A stretch of DNA of 64,000 bases from Ypsolopha sequella (GCA_934047225.1 OW204004.1:4654401-4718400), one strand, 5' to 3'. Shown: positions 20,991 through 32,655, counted from the stretch's first letter. The notes: generated by a model not told the origin, from the letters alone. Numbers and translations are program-made.

Positions 20991-22744
20991 TTTTAACAAA
21001 ATGACTGTTTAAAATTTTGAGAGATGAATAATTTTCCCGAAAAGTGGCAAATGACGAGTTCCTGTAAAATTTTCCCGAGGTTTCACAATCATGCTGTGTC
21101 CGATAGTGTTTATCAAAGCTTCGTCCGGAGTTAAGTTCCCGAAAATTCCCAATGATGTTCATGCAGTGCTGAAAACACATTTATTCCCATGATGGCTCAA
21201 TGGAATTATTTTGCGTTTTGCGTACCAGTGCTATATTTGTAAGTAAAATTATATTTAGTTTTTACGCGATTTAAACATACTTCGTGTTTATGTTGTTAAA
21301 TTACTAATATCGTGTTTTTGTTTTAAAGATTTTATTCTCAAGTCGTAATATTACTATATACATTTCATTTATTAAACAATAGAGCTCCAGCTCTTTTATT
21401 TTTGAGTAAGATTTTAAGATCATTTTTTTTTCGTTTTGTAACGCATGTTGACGATATAATATAAAATGAATTATTTTATAGGATAAGTAACCTTCAGTCA
21501 GCTCTCTACACCTTTATTTTATGCATTTAGGTATAGTTTAATCCTCAAAGCTGGACATTTAGAGAAATATAAAGTAAATAATTTGAACTGCAGTTCATAC
21601 TTTGCAACACGATCAAGTTTTTTTTTTTGTTTCTAACCGTATAAAAGGTTTTATTTTTCTTTTTGGCTGTACTCTGAAAACAAATTTCAGTAAATGAATT
21701 ATTTGTCATAGAAAAACCGACATAATTAATAATGCAAGTTATTGAGATTAATTATAAAGCTAACTGTAGAAGCTACAAAAAATCATTTAGAAGTTTAGTC
21801 ATAACATGAATACCTATTGAATTGTGTAATGATGTTACAATAACAATAGTGTAAGCTGATCTGTTGCAGTTGCATTCGGTAAAGATGCTGACAGCTGATA
21901 AATGCATGTCACGGGTGGTCAACATGCAACAAAGTTGATCGTTTTAAAATTAAAGTAATGAAAGCCAAACATAGCTAGGTATTGCAATAGTATAGAATGA
22001 GTACAACATAATTGAATTTTTAGGGTTCCGTATTATATTTTGTTTTGTTCTAGGGTTCCGTATTAGATGATATTGATAATAAACATTAGGTAAATGAATA
22101 GATCAGAAAAGTTCGAGAAATCGTATTGAAAATCTTTTTGACTTGCAAAGACGTATGGTCGATTAGGTACGTTTTTCGAAATCCTGTAGAAGATAGGAAA
22201 TATGACTGAGTTTTTTTTATGAGAAGGATTATGTTTTCTTTGAAAGAGCTTGAGCTAAAAGTTAAGCGAGAGCACGATGTTTGGAAATGTTTTGGTTGAT
22301 AAGATTTCTTTAAACAATTGGACTGATCACCCTCTATTTCTAGTTAGCGATATTCTTATTAATCAAATCATTTAATTTTGGCTGTGGTTTTAGTTAGAAA
22401 AGTTTGAGTTTGAGACATACAGAGAGCATTAAGCGAGACTTATGCGAATATGTATGTACTTATAATCATCAAAGTCATCCGAGGTACATAAAGGTACACA
22501 AGGGTACATGCTGATCCTTCTCTCTGATCATGGTGAACGAGCTTTCCTCTGTGAAGAAGTTGGAGACCAAAGTTGTCTTAAACCCATGACTACCCTTGAA
22601 AAATTATAAAGTGCACAAATAATATTATATTGTATAGAGTCGACTCAAGTATTGTACCTGCCCAAAGTGGTTTAATATATAAATGTTGATAAGGGTGCGG
22701 CCGCCCCATAATAAAAGATGTACCTCGCTCGGTGATGAAATGTT
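20991..22744. other. AT-rich, nothing recognised
   Basis: No supported gene. TAGGGTTCCGTATTA occurs twice at 22021-22068 and resembles the complement of the 3' tail of lepidopteran repeats. Confidence 0.4.
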
Positions 22745-23695
22745 GATAAATCTGTATCATCTGAATACCTCATGTACGCGGATGATAAAAAAGTTTATTT
22801 TGCCGTGAAATCTGTAGACGACTGCTTACTAATGCAGCGTGACCTAAATAACCTCTCGGCTTATTATGACACTAACCATATTAAGATTAACGTATCAAAA
22901 TGCGAACACATTACTTTCACTCGTAGTCCCAACCCAATTCATTATGACTTCACATTAAACGATAACGTAATTCCTAAAACAGACACAGTTCGTGACTTAG
23001 GAGTCTTACTCGATAGTAAACTCCTTCTCGACCGTCACATTGAATCTTTGGTAAGCAAAGCATATAGAAATTTAGGTTTCTTGCTCAGATCCTGCGAAGA
23101 GTTTACTGATACCGACTGTCTTAAAACAATATATTACGCGTATGTCCGAAGTATACTAGAATTTGCATCCCAAGCATGGTCTCCACAGTACGACAAATAC
23201 ATAAATCAGATTGGAAAGATACAAAAAATCTTTATTAGAAGGCTTAATTATGTTATGCGTATAAAACCAGCAAATTATGAGGAAGCATGCCAGGTTCAAA
23301 GACCGTAGAATACTACTGGATATGACTCTCTTACACGACATAGCTAACTCTAAAGTTGATTGCCCCCATTTAGTTGGCTCATTGGCTCTGCGAACTTTTA
23401 AACATAATATTCGTGCACCACCTTTGTTTTATGTACCACGGGTAAAAACAAACTACGCACGAAACTCACCATTAGTGCGGCTAGTTAAAGAATATAACGA
23501 CTTGTTCGCTGATCAGGACCTCTATTTTCTCTCTAGAAGAAGCTTCAAGCATGCTGTAATGCGTAAACTGACTGGGATAGACACACACAAACACACCCTC
23601 CCTCCCACGTACACAACACACCATAACACTTTTACCTCCCCTCCATAGGTCTCACAGAATAACTCAAGTTAATTTTCTACTTCCTCTTTTTATTA

Positions 23696-23730
<35 letters not shown>

Positions 23731-23735
23731 ATTTA
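22745..23735 (+). pseudogene. LINE remnant: RT active site to 3' end
   Basis: It begins just before the active site, EYLMYADDKKVYF, and continues with KCEHITFTRS, VRDLGVLLDSKLL, RNLGFLLRS and YVRSILEFASQAWSP. A frameshift near 23280 moves the rest (RRILLDMTLLHDIANSK, VPRVKTNYARNSPLVR) into another frame ending at 23648. Low-complexity TA and T runs follow at 23699-23735. It is 5'-truncated, as LINE copies usually are. Confidence 0.8.
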
Positions 23736-24346
23736 TTTATTTATTAAGGAAACTTACAGCTGATCTTAACTAAACACTTACATCTAAGTATAATTGTACA
23801 TAATTTCAGCCAATGACAAGTTTCAACAACTAATCTATTTTTGAGTAAACAAAGTATTGCAGTGACAAAAGGTTACGTGAGTACAAAATTCTTATGCTGG
23901 GGATAATACTAATTGAATTTACTAATTTACATTTAAATAATAATAAAAATATATGTAAAGAAACAGTATTTCTTTATTTTTATTTGGAACTTAAATTTTG
24001 CCGCGGTCCACGCGCCGTCGGTAAAGCAGACTTTGTCGATAAAGTGGTAATAGGTTAGATCACGCCATTTTGAGAAAAACAACAATATGGAGTCGTGTCA
24101 AGAGTGAAGTGAAATTTGTGTGTAAGAAATTGACTTGTAAAAGAATAAACTTTTAATGTCGTTTCTTTGTTTACAGGTAAGTGTTATGGTATAATAAGTG
24201 TTGTTTAGTATACGATAGCATAAAACTAATTCATACAATAAAATCTTTGTTTACAGAGCAACGCATAGTTTGTTTTACTTGTCAATCATCTAAAAAAGAC
24301 GATAATCATCTTATAAAACGACATTATTGTTTAAAAAATAATTAAA
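23736..24346 (+). other. Leader or LTR region of the following Gypsy element
   Basis: No gene. A perfect splice donor, CAG|GTAAGT, sits at about 24177 and a TTTACAG acceptor at about 24256, bounding an 80-base AT-rich stretch upstream of the gag start. I could not locate the LTR boundary or a primer-binding site. Confidence 0.35.
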
Positions 24347-25410
24347 ATGGAGAAACTTCGTTTTGAATTTACACTACTGCCTGGAAGTGATGGAAAATCA
24401 AACATTCTTTCTATAACCTCAATAGCCGCAAGTGATAATAACGTTTACGCAATACCAGAGGAGTTACAATCAGTTTGTCTTCATAAAGAAATAATGAAAA
24501 CAGCTGCGTACAATAAAGTAAAAAATAGTATAAAAAAAAGGTACCAGACACGAAGAGTTTGGATAACAATGACAGCAGAACTAAAAAAAAAATACATGGA
24601 TGAGGATGGTAATTTGCAATTTGATGATCAATTTCTAGAAGAAATCACCCAAGATAAATTTGCTGCTGCTCATCAAACAGAAGGTACGTTGGAAAAATTA
24701 TTTGAGAAATTTGTAGAACACACGCAGGCAAATAAAGAGCCGAACTTAAAAAACATAGCAGAAAAGTTTGTGATTGAAAATTTTACAAGTAAAAATTCCA
24801 ATGCGAAGCAGTGGATGGATATTTTTGAAAATGAATGCACACGTTTTAATGTGACAACAGATGAAAAGAAAATTGAAATACTCAGATTGTTTATGGATAA
24901 AAGTTGTGCTGAGTGGTATAGTTCAATGATCATGAAATTAACAATGAACTCAGAATGGCTCATATGGAAAAACAAATTTTGTGAAACATTTGCAAACAAG
25001 GGATGGAACCATGTCACATATGCGCTATTATTTAAATACAGAGATGGTTCATTGTTGGATTATGCTATAAAGAAAGAAAAACTTTTATTAGAAATGAGGA
25101 GAACCATTGACACAGGTACTTTGGTGGATCTTATTGCAGCGGGTTTACCAGAATTCATTCTTAATAAGATTGATAGAGAAGTATTACAAGATACAGTGGA
25201 TTTGTTCAATGAAGTGAGCAAGTATGAAGACATGGTAAACAAAAAGAGTTTTTCGGCTAAGCGAATATATGGAAATATAAGAGTTGATTCTAAAAATGAA
25301 GATAAAAATCTATGTAAGATTTGTGAAAAATTAAACAAAGGTACCCGGTATCACCCTGAAACTACATGCTGGTTTAGAACAAAAGAGGATGATAAGGTCA
25401 AGAAAAACAT

Positions 25411-25875
25411 TGTTCACGCTACAGCGTGACGGTATGCGCATTTCAGCGCATGCGCAGAAAGTAACTCGCGACAGAATCGAGTCGCGCGCTGCTCGCCGCT
25501 CGCTCGGCCTGTTCGGCTCGCGCCGCCAACCGAGGCGCACGTCTGCGCGCGCGCGCAGCGGGCTGTTTCGCCGCAACCGTCGACCGAACGATACGTGTGT
25601 GCACACATCCGCGACGCCACAACCAATCTCGCGTATCTACCGTATCTTGTGATCATATCAGTGCTGTGTATTACTCCAAGACATTCTGCACATCCCTGTC
25701 CAAGATCAGCCCTGTCATCATCAGCCCGACAAGGAGTACACCACGCGGCACATTGTCAGCGCATTCATCGGCTCGCCCATAAACATTCCAACCAGGTCAG
25801 TGCACCCACATTGTTTTCCACAATTCTCCCGTGTCAAATTCCATCCGCCCTGCATTCCTGTAGCCAGCGGTTACA
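25411..25875. mobile_element. Solo LTR, probably BEL/Pao, inside gag
   Basis: It starts TGTTCACGC and ends GGTTACA, with AACAT directly outside both ends (25406-25410 and 25876-25880). A 5-bp duplication and this start are typical of BEL/Pao. The 465 bp are much richer in G, C and CpG than the surrounding element. No internal region remains, so it arose by LTR-LTR recombination. Confidence 0.85.
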
Positions 25876-25934
25876 AACATTATTAAACATGTTAACAATT
25901 CAGTGATAGAAGCTGAGTTAAATGAAACTGATCA

Positions 25935-25941
25935 AAAAAAC
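25935..25941 (+). promoter_or_regulatory. -1 ribosomal frameshift heptamer AAAAAAC
   Basis: In the gag frame the heptamer is read A AAA AAC, the canonical X XXY YYZ slip site. It lies two codons before the gag stop. Slipping back one base enters the open protease-RT frame at once. No downstream stem was tested. Confidence 0.75.
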
Positions 25942-27032
25942 GAATAGTAACACCATTAATAAATGTCAAACTACTACTGAATGATAAATTACAAATATAT
26001 GGAGTTTATGATTCGGGATCAAATGTTTCACTGATTAATTCTAAATTACTGAGAATAAAAGGAAAAGGAAACAATTTGAATGAAGTTAATTTAGTAACGA
26101 TTAATGGTGTTAAAAAAACAAGTGGTTTGACGAATTTGAAAATAAAAATCTTTGAATTGGAAAAAAGTGTCGATGTATACATTATTGATGAGCAAAACTT
26201 CAAATATGATTTTTTAATTGGATTAGACTTAATAAGAAAGTTTAAACTAATTCAAAATGAAGACTTAAAAATAAGGCAAAAGCTATGTTTAAATAATGAA
26301 AAAAAGAAGATAGAAGAAATTTCTACAAATATAAAGGCAAATACAGATTTAAAAATGTCTGAAGGTAACAATAATACTACAGAACATAACATAAATTTTA
26401 ATGAACATGTAAAAGAAGAAGATTTTCAATTAAACATGGAACATTTAAATCAAAATCAAAAGTCTGAAATAGATGCCCTGATTAGCAAATATAAATCAGT
26501 TTTTGCAAAAGATAAATACGATGTCGGTACTGTTAATGGATATGAAGCAAGAATAGACTTATTAGTGGACAAATATTGTAGTAAGAGGCCTTACAGATGC
26601 ACTATAGAAGATAAAAAAGAGATAGAGAAACAAATAGCAAAATTACTGGACAATAAACTTATAGAAGAATCTTACAGTCCATTTGCTGCACCTGTTACAT
26701 TGGCATTTAAAAAAGAGGATAATAGAAAATCCAGGCTATGCATAGACTTCAGAGACTTGAATAAATTTGTAGTACCTCAAGCACAGCCATTTCCTTTAAT
26801 TGAAGACCTAATGATAAAGACCAGAAATTGCAAATTTTTTTCAACACTTGACATTAATTCCGCGTTTTGGTCTATTCCGTTACGAATCGAAGATAGACAA
26901 AAGACGGGTTTCGTAACGCAAGAAGGACATTATCAATGGACCTGCTTACCGTTTGGACTAAAGACTTCACCGGCAATATTTCAGAGGATATTAAGTAATA
27001 TACTGAAAAAGTATAAACTGATTTTACGGTAA
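25942..27032 (+). pseudogene. Gypsy pol: protease and reverse transcriptase, first part
   Basis: Entered by -1 frameshift from gag. The aspartic protease has GVYDSGSNVSLIN, a DSG active site instead of the commoner DTG. The reverse transcriptase shows EESYSPFAAPVTLAFKKED, RLCIDFRDLNK, FFSTLDINSAFWSIPL and LPFGLKTSPAIFQR. The frame ends at a TAA at 27030, just before the active site, because of a one-base frameshift at about 27020. The downstream part resumes in another frame. Confidence 0.85.
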
Positions 27033-28135
27033 ATTTTATAGATGATATACTATTACATTCTAGAACATTCGATGAGCACATAAGCCATATAACACAGCTA
27101 CTAGAAGCGATCAAAGTAGAAGGTTTCCGACTTAAATTTACCAAATGCACATTTGCATCAGACTCAGTCAAATACCTTGGTCATATAATTCAAAATAATT
27201 CCATAAAGCCATTAAAAGACAATTTAATTTCAATAAGGAATTTTCCGGTGCCGAAAATGCAAAAGAATGTAAGACAGTTTCTGGGAAAAATAAACTTTTA
27301 CCATGAGTACATACCGAATAGAGCAATAATACTCGATCCATTGCATAATTTACTCAGAAAAAATCAAAAATTCATTTGGTCCGATGAATGTCAACAAGCA
27401 TTTGAAAAGATAAAAAGCTTACTATGCTCACAACCAGTACTAGAAATATTTGACCAAGATTTACCAACTAACATTTATACCGATGCATCTTTAGAAGGTG
27501 TTGGGGCCATTTTGAAACAGACACAACCTGATGGAAGAGAAAAACCAGTAGCATATTTTTCAAAAAAACTAAACGGAGCCCAGAAGAAAAAAAAAGCTAT
27601 ATACTTAGAATGTTTAGCTATCAAGGAAGCGGTGAGATACTGGCAATACTGGTTGATAGGTAAAACATTTACAGTTTATTCAGACCACAAACCATTAGAA
27701 AACATGAATCTGAAATCTAGAACCGATGAAGAGCTGGGTGATTTAACATATTATCTATCACAATATGACTTTAAAATAAAATATGCTCCAGGAAAAAATA
27801 ATTTGGAAGCTGACTGTTTAAGCAGGAATCCAGTATTAGAACCGGATGAAAACACAGATGAACAATTAAAAGTTGTGAACTTAGTTAAACTGGAAGATAT
27901 TTTAACAGATCAGAGCAACAATAAAAAAATACAAAGCACAAAAAGCAAATTGATTGAAAAACACAGTGTTTATTTAAAAAGAAAAAATAATACTGTCAGA
28001 ACAATTTAGCATCAAACTAATAAAAAACATACATGAAAATCTATGTCATATTGGAATTGGACAAATGCAAAAAACGACAAGTCCACACTATACAGCTAAA
28101 AATTTGATGAAAAACATCAAAGAAGCATGTAGAAT
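27033..28135 (+). pseudogene. Gypsy pol: RT active site, RNase H, start of integrase
   Basis: The active site FIDDILLHS (about 27037) is followed by FRLKFTKCTFASDSVKYLGH and VRQFLGKINFYH. RNase H then shows YTDASLEGVGAILKQ, ECLAIKEAVRYWQYWL and YSDHKPLE. The frame ends at 28009. After one more frameshift the HHCC zinc region of integrase follows (IHENLCHIG to EACRIF), and the element is cut off at about 28135. The catalytic core of integrase and the 3' LTR are missing. Confidence 0.85.
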
Positions 28136-28271
28136 TTTTTTGTTATAAACTGTAACATTTTATTATTTTCAAGAAAAATATGGAGCCTCCTTCCACACCT
28201 TCAACTTCAACCAGGCCCCTGGTTTTTACCTTAGCGGTAGAGAGAACACCCCAAGGCACTGTCAACGTCTT
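28136..28271. other. Short unassigned spacer
   Basis: Sequence between the truncated Gypsy and the target site of the next element. It continues at 28928 on the other side of that insertion. Confidence 0.3.
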
Positions 28272-28279
28272 CCATGATA

Positions 28280-28919
28280 TAGTGTTGTGCATAACGGCTA
28301 TATTTTGTTAACGCACTATAAGCTGTAAGCTACTTTTAAATAGCGCGCTATTTTTTCAGCTATATTGTAACGTTATATTTTACAACTACTGCCATAGTTT
28401 TAACGAATGAAAAAGCATGACTGTTCGTTGTTTTGTAGCTTAAACGACTTAAGCTTATTTGAGGGAGCGAGAATGGCGTGATTGCAAAAAAAACATTATA
28501 AAGTTACTTTAATCAGTTATGTTCACAACACCAACCTTCCAAAAGTTTAAGATCGGTACCGGCATCATTATTTATTGTTTGCTTTATTACGAAAACCATT
28601 TTATTTACTAAAAACACTAAGGTCGCGCGCGAAATTAAAATTACGTACACACTCACGCCCAAGCTGTTTGGTACTAATCGTTAAAATAAACAATAAATCC
28701 AAAAGTGACACAAAAGTACGTGAAATATTGTTGCTATGCGCCGTATCCGAATCGTGGGGCACAGGTGCAGGACGCGTGTCGGTTGCATCGCGTGGCTTCC
28801 GGGATCCGCTGCTGCTACGCAAAGAGCGCGATGTCGAACCTTGTTAAAAATAGCTCAAAACGCGATGGTTTATAGAGCGCGCTATTTTTATACGCTATAC
28901 GTTATATTTTCCATCACTA
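28280..28919. mobile_element. 640-bp non-autonomous hAT-type element
   Basis: CCATGATA lies directly outside both ends (28272-28279 and 28920-28927), a perfect 8-bp duplication. The termini are TAGTGTTG and CATCACTA, an imperfect inverted pair. Subterminal blocks with GCGCGCTATTTTT recur at about 28340 and 28877 in direct orientation. No transposase is encoded. Confidence 0.8.
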
Positions 28920-28927
28920 CCATGATA

Positions 28928-29634
28928 AAGTGATTTTGGAGAAGCGAGTCAGGGAATCTTCATGTAAGGGAAATTTTTACGAAAAAGCTGCAACTTCCAT
29001 TTTAACTTGTGTGACGTCACATGACAAATGGCGGTTTAGATATGTATCCCCTTTTGCTTCCGACTGATGTGATAAGTGGCTGACAGATGAGTAGACAGAC
29101 AGGGCATTTTCGGTCTTATAACTTACTTTTATTTGGTCCATGTGACAGCTCTGAAGCAAAGATGGGCATTTCTAAAAAAAATGCAAAAAAATTATTCTTG
29201 ATTACATCTGCCGCGAATGATTTTTATTTCAAATAACGAATATTATTTAAAAATAAAATAATAATAATAAATTAAAAATTAAAAGCGACCTCACATGCCT
29301 CCATAGAATCAACGACAAACCATTGGGCCTCCTGCCGTCGCATCGACCCGAACTATGCCCGGAGGTTCAGAGATAGTCGGAACATTGGCGATGGCAAGGG
29401 CCCTCCGAAGAATGTCGTTTATTGTGACGGCCAGCACTGCCTCGGCACGAAAGCCCGTACCGATCCACGTTGGCTCCGCAGGGACAGCGGTGCACATCAG
29501 TAAGGGGTGTACCCAGCAGACAAATCATCAAGAAGTGTCCCTATTTGGGACGAGGGCAGAGCCTGCAGCCAGCGTCCTGACTCACGTGATTTCTCGCAAC
29601 ACTAGTAAAAACAGGAGAGATTGATGTTTGTGGA
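28928..29634. other. Unassigned; GC-richer block at 29290-29600
   Basis: 28928-29290 is AT-rich with no gene. 29290-29600 is richer in G and C and open in several frames on both strands, but no translation matches a family I know. It could be the start of the glycoprotein-bearing unit that follows. Confidence 0.3.
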
Positions 29635-30870
29635 ATGAAGATGTCTACAACAGATCATACAAAACTGATAGTACAAGAGGTTACAAATGGGGTTCGATAC
29701 TTCACGGAGAGTACAATACCGGCTAAAGATATGGACCTTTTCTTGTACGTTAATGCCAAGTTTACACATCTGGAAAGACATACGAGAAGAGAGTTAACCA
29801 GTATATGTATGTATCATTTATGAGAGAATTGTGTGAAGTGAAACGTCATAGTCTGAAGACTCTGTTAACAATTGCCTCCATAGATCCTATTGAGTTTGCT
29901 TACACCTATATGGGGAAACCGGGCTATACAGCTTTACTAATGGGAGAAGTAGTTAATATAGTTCAGTGTAAACCTGTATATGTTACAGTCGCTCATGTTG
30001 ATACGTGTTATATGGAGCTACCCATTAACTATACTGGGAAATTATATTTCATGACCCCAAAATCCCACATCATACAGAGAACAGGCACCCCTCTGACTTG
30101 TACCATGTTTATGCAACCTTCTTATAAACTAGAGAGAAAATGGTTTGCATCATCAAACCAAATCATACTTACTAAAGAACCGATGAAAATTTCAGTAGAG
30201 ATGAAACCGGTATGGACTTAAACAGATGCCGGTGATTTGGCAAAGGCAGGGATATATAGTGAAGAAGACTTAACTCGACTTAGGAGTCAGATCATGTATC
30301 CGGCAGAGAGAAACGCAGTTTATATCTGCTGCCATTAATGAGGACTCAGTTGTTACCGATGCAACTATGTTTAGGAATTTAATTACACCTGAAGCACTGG
30401 AAGCATCAGTACATGACTTTTTTGGTACAACATGGTCGCACTTCATATCAATATGATCATTCTTCTCAGGTATTTTCGGCATAATGATAGCACTTAAAAT
30501 GCTAAAGATATTTTTTGATACCATTGTAAATGCTCGAGGGTTGTATGAAGTATATGGTCTAGGATGGAAGCTATTTGCTGGTATATGGGATGCAGCAACA
30601 ACGTATCTCCTATCTCCTGCCAGGGTTTGGAAACATCAACAGCAAACTGTCAATGAGAAGCCACCCATGTACTCAGAGCTTAATCAGGGTACAGCACCAA
30701 AACCTGATCCTGAAGATATAGAGATAGATAGCCAAAATTCTGTCTATCCGAGGTTATATCATGATGTTGCAGTTGATGTGCCATATATTCACCCTACGTT
30801 AGAACAAGAGGCTTCAACATCATTTACATCTTCCACCGGACTTAAGAAAGGTAAGAGAGTATCTAAGTAA
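29635..30870 (+). pseudogene. Virus-derived glycoprotein remnant, chuvirus-like
   Basis: Three consecutive ORF pieces (29641-29823, 29805-30221, 30484-30870) look like one surface glycoprotein. The middle piece has PGYTALLMGEVVN and a run of spaced cysteines. Past its stop is AGIYSEEDL. The last piece has a hydrophobic membrane segment followed by a proline- and acid-rich tail. This pattern resembles jingchuvirus-type glycoproteins known as endogenous copies in arthropods, often within BEL/Pao elements. Breaks: a frameshift at about 29810, a stop at 30219-30221, a frameshift near 30330 and a stop near 30455. It cannot be expressed whole. An errantivirus-like env is the alternative. Confidence 0.55.
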
Positions 30871-31274
30871 GTCTCTGATATATGCAATCATGATATCTTG
30901 ATTGTACAATACTATAGAGAACTATATTGTTAATAAGTGTCATTTGTATGAATTAAGTGAAGATATTACAAGTTATAAGTAAGAAAGAGATAGACAGTGA
31001 CAAAATTTTACATAAGATAAAATAATCAATCACTGTTTTTTTGTTTGCCAGTACGCTACGCTACTTCGTTTGCTGTGCTTACGCTGCGCTTTTGTCTCGG
31101 TTCTTTCATTTTAAACTTACGGATTTTGCTTTGTTCTTTGGACTTGTGTGTTGCCGAGTGATTTGATTTGAATTTATTTGCGAGTAAAAGTAATTACTTG
31201 GAGAAAAAATGGACTGACCTGGCCTACTCCTGGACTTTGTGGTTGTGTTAAATAGAAGTTAAATACTTCTCATT
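30871..31274. other. Flank of the glycoprotein remnant and 5' region of the next fragment
   Basis: Nothing coding recognised. A CGCTACGCTACTTCG-like stretch near 31050 precedes the ATG of the DUF4817 fragment and may be its untranslated leader. Confidence 0.3.
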
Positions 31275-31440
31275 ATGCCGGACTTGTATACTGCTGAGGA
31301 ATACGCTAACATGCATTACATTTATGGGGAATGCAAAGGCAATGGTGCTGCTGCAGCTGATCTGTATCGCCAAAGATATCGGAATGCGTTGAAATATCCA
31401 GATTTTCGCGTATTCCTTATCCTTCGTTTAAGTTCAGTTT
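31275..31440 (+). pseudogene. DUF4817 helix-turn-helix fragment
   Basis: The start MPDLYTAEEYANMHYIYGEC and the block DLYRQRYRNALKYPDFRVF match the DUF4817 N-terminal DNA-binding domain found in insect Tc1/mariner-related repeats. After about 55 codons the similarity ends although the frame runs to 31553. No DDE domain follows. It is a truncated remnant. Confidence 0.6.
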
Positions 31441-31713
31441 ACAGTTCGGTGAACAGTTCAGACTGTGATATCTTCTCGACAGTTTTCTTCATTATCGGAA
31501 GAGATTCGAACTGCCTTGGACGAACAATCAATGTTCATAAATACATTTTCTAATAATACCGGCCACTAAGTCATGAAAACGGGACGTACAAACGGACATA
31601 CAAATAAATTTTCACATATGGGAAGATTTCATAACTATAGAAACTATAACAATGGTCAGAAGACTTCTTATAATCGTAATAATTATTCGAATAAATCGAT
31701 AGAAATTGGAAGC

Positions 31714-32057
31714 TCACGTTGCTGCCCTCTTGCCATAAATCTGACATCGATTAAGTAAGTTAATTTTTTCATAATAGTAATTAATTTCTAACGAATCATT
31801 ATATTTGGCTCTTTTCTGTAGCATTTCGGTAAGAAGTTCAGCGTAATCATCACTGTTTGGAAATGAATCCATAAGTTTTTGTTTCCATTCTGACCATGAA
31901 AAAGACAAGGACGGGAGGGCCTTAGCAACACCAGTGAGTTTTGGTAAGGCATAGTGAAATCTGTGGACCACTTATACAGTTTTCCACATTGTTCAACTTT
32001 GTTTAACCATATGGATACCGTTTGGCTTTTATCCATGGGATAAAAGCATCCGTACAA
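31714..32057 (-). pseudogene. Gypsy-type gag fragment
   Basis: The minus-strand translation shows SIWLNKVEQCGKLYKWS, then after a frameshift near 31965 ALPKLTGVAKALPSLSFSW and WKQKLMDSFPNSDDYAELL, ending LLNRCQIYGKRA. This is the capsid region of an insect Gypsy gag. The upstream part (right) is duplicated elsewhere (see the 104-bp repeat). The fragment has no pol beside it. Confidence 0.6.
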
Positions 32058-32113
32058 TGTTTCAAAATATTGTCACAGAGTCATGTTCACAGATTCCAAT
32101 AATAGTTGCGTTC
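32010..32113. repeat. 104-bp duplicated block, copy 1
   Basis: Every base matches 32958-33061 in the same orientation. This copy overlaps the start of the minus-strand gag fragment, so it is the likely source. Confidence 0.9.
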
Positions 32114-32167
32114 CGATTTACAGATATTAGTCAACTTTAAAGAATACATCAACATTAATGACCTTAC

Positions 32168-32397
32168 AATGAGCGTTTTTCTAGTTGTTTTTTTTCTTAG
32201 TTCTTAGCTTTGCCCCTGATGGCGCTGTTCATGTCACCATAGATAAAATGTGTTTCGTAGCAATCAATGTCAAAGTGGTTTTTCGTTTGTTTGGAATCGG
32301 TGCAAATTTTGACTTTGATTCTGTTGCTAAAGAATACGACAGTGCCATCTAGGAATCTTATTTAACACTAAATTTGACATAAGGAAAAACGCTCATT
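32168..32397. mobile_element. 230-bp MITE-like element
   Basis: Perfect 14-base inverted ends, AATGAGCGTTTTTC and its complement. Inner segments GATGGCGCTGT and GATGGCACTGT are also inverted. No convincing target duplication was found. Confidence 0.6.
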
Positions 32398-32451
32398 AAC
32401 AGAAGCCAATTATATGATCATAACTCACAAAGAAAAAAAAATCTTGATAAA

Positions 32452-32655
32452 TTGTATGCGCAGATAATTGTTATCGATATGCAACCGTACAGAACCTCCA
32501 AACACGAAGGTTTTAAGAAGCTTGTCCATGGCTTAGACGAAAGGTACGAGTTGCCAGATAGAAACATACCCAAATATTCACTGGTACCTCAAGAATTTAA
32601 TGATGAAAAAAAAAGAAAAATAAATAACACAGCGGGAGATGGTTTGAGTGGCTAA
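32452..32655 (+). pseudogene. hAT/ZBED transposase fragment
   Basis: The translation contains VIDMQPYRTSKHEGFKKLV, then ERYELPDRN and YSLVPQEF, which resembles the segment of ZBED-type hAT transposases before the catalytic core. It is 67 codons long and ends at a TAA. Nothing upstream or downstream extends it. Confidence 0.5.

Larger units (their letters stand above)
24347..25947 (+). pseudogene. Gypsy gag, split by an inserted solo LTR
   Basis: Gag starts at ATG 24347 and is open to 25410, where a 465-bp LTR is inserted (25411-25875, with a 5-bp duplication to 25880). The gag frame resumes exactly in register from 25881 to TAG 25945-25947. The product is a capsid-type protein with WLIWKNKFCETFANKGW and LVDLIAAGLPEFI, and a zinc-binding motif CKIC...YHPETTC spaced C-x2-C-x9-H-x4-C. 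That is wider than the usual retroviral knuckle. With the insertion in place, translation ends soon after residue 354. Confidence 0.82.

Noticed and set aside
24673..25338. Two minus-strand ORFs of 92-114 codons
   Set aside because: Both are antisense shadows of the Gypsy gag.
25389..25906. Several arginine-rich ORFs on both strands
   Set aside because: They fall in the CpG-rich solo LTR and have no conserved motif.
29309..29624. Overlapping ORFs on both strands in a GC-richer block
   Set aside because: Neither strand gives a recognisable domain. Reported only as an unassigned stretch.
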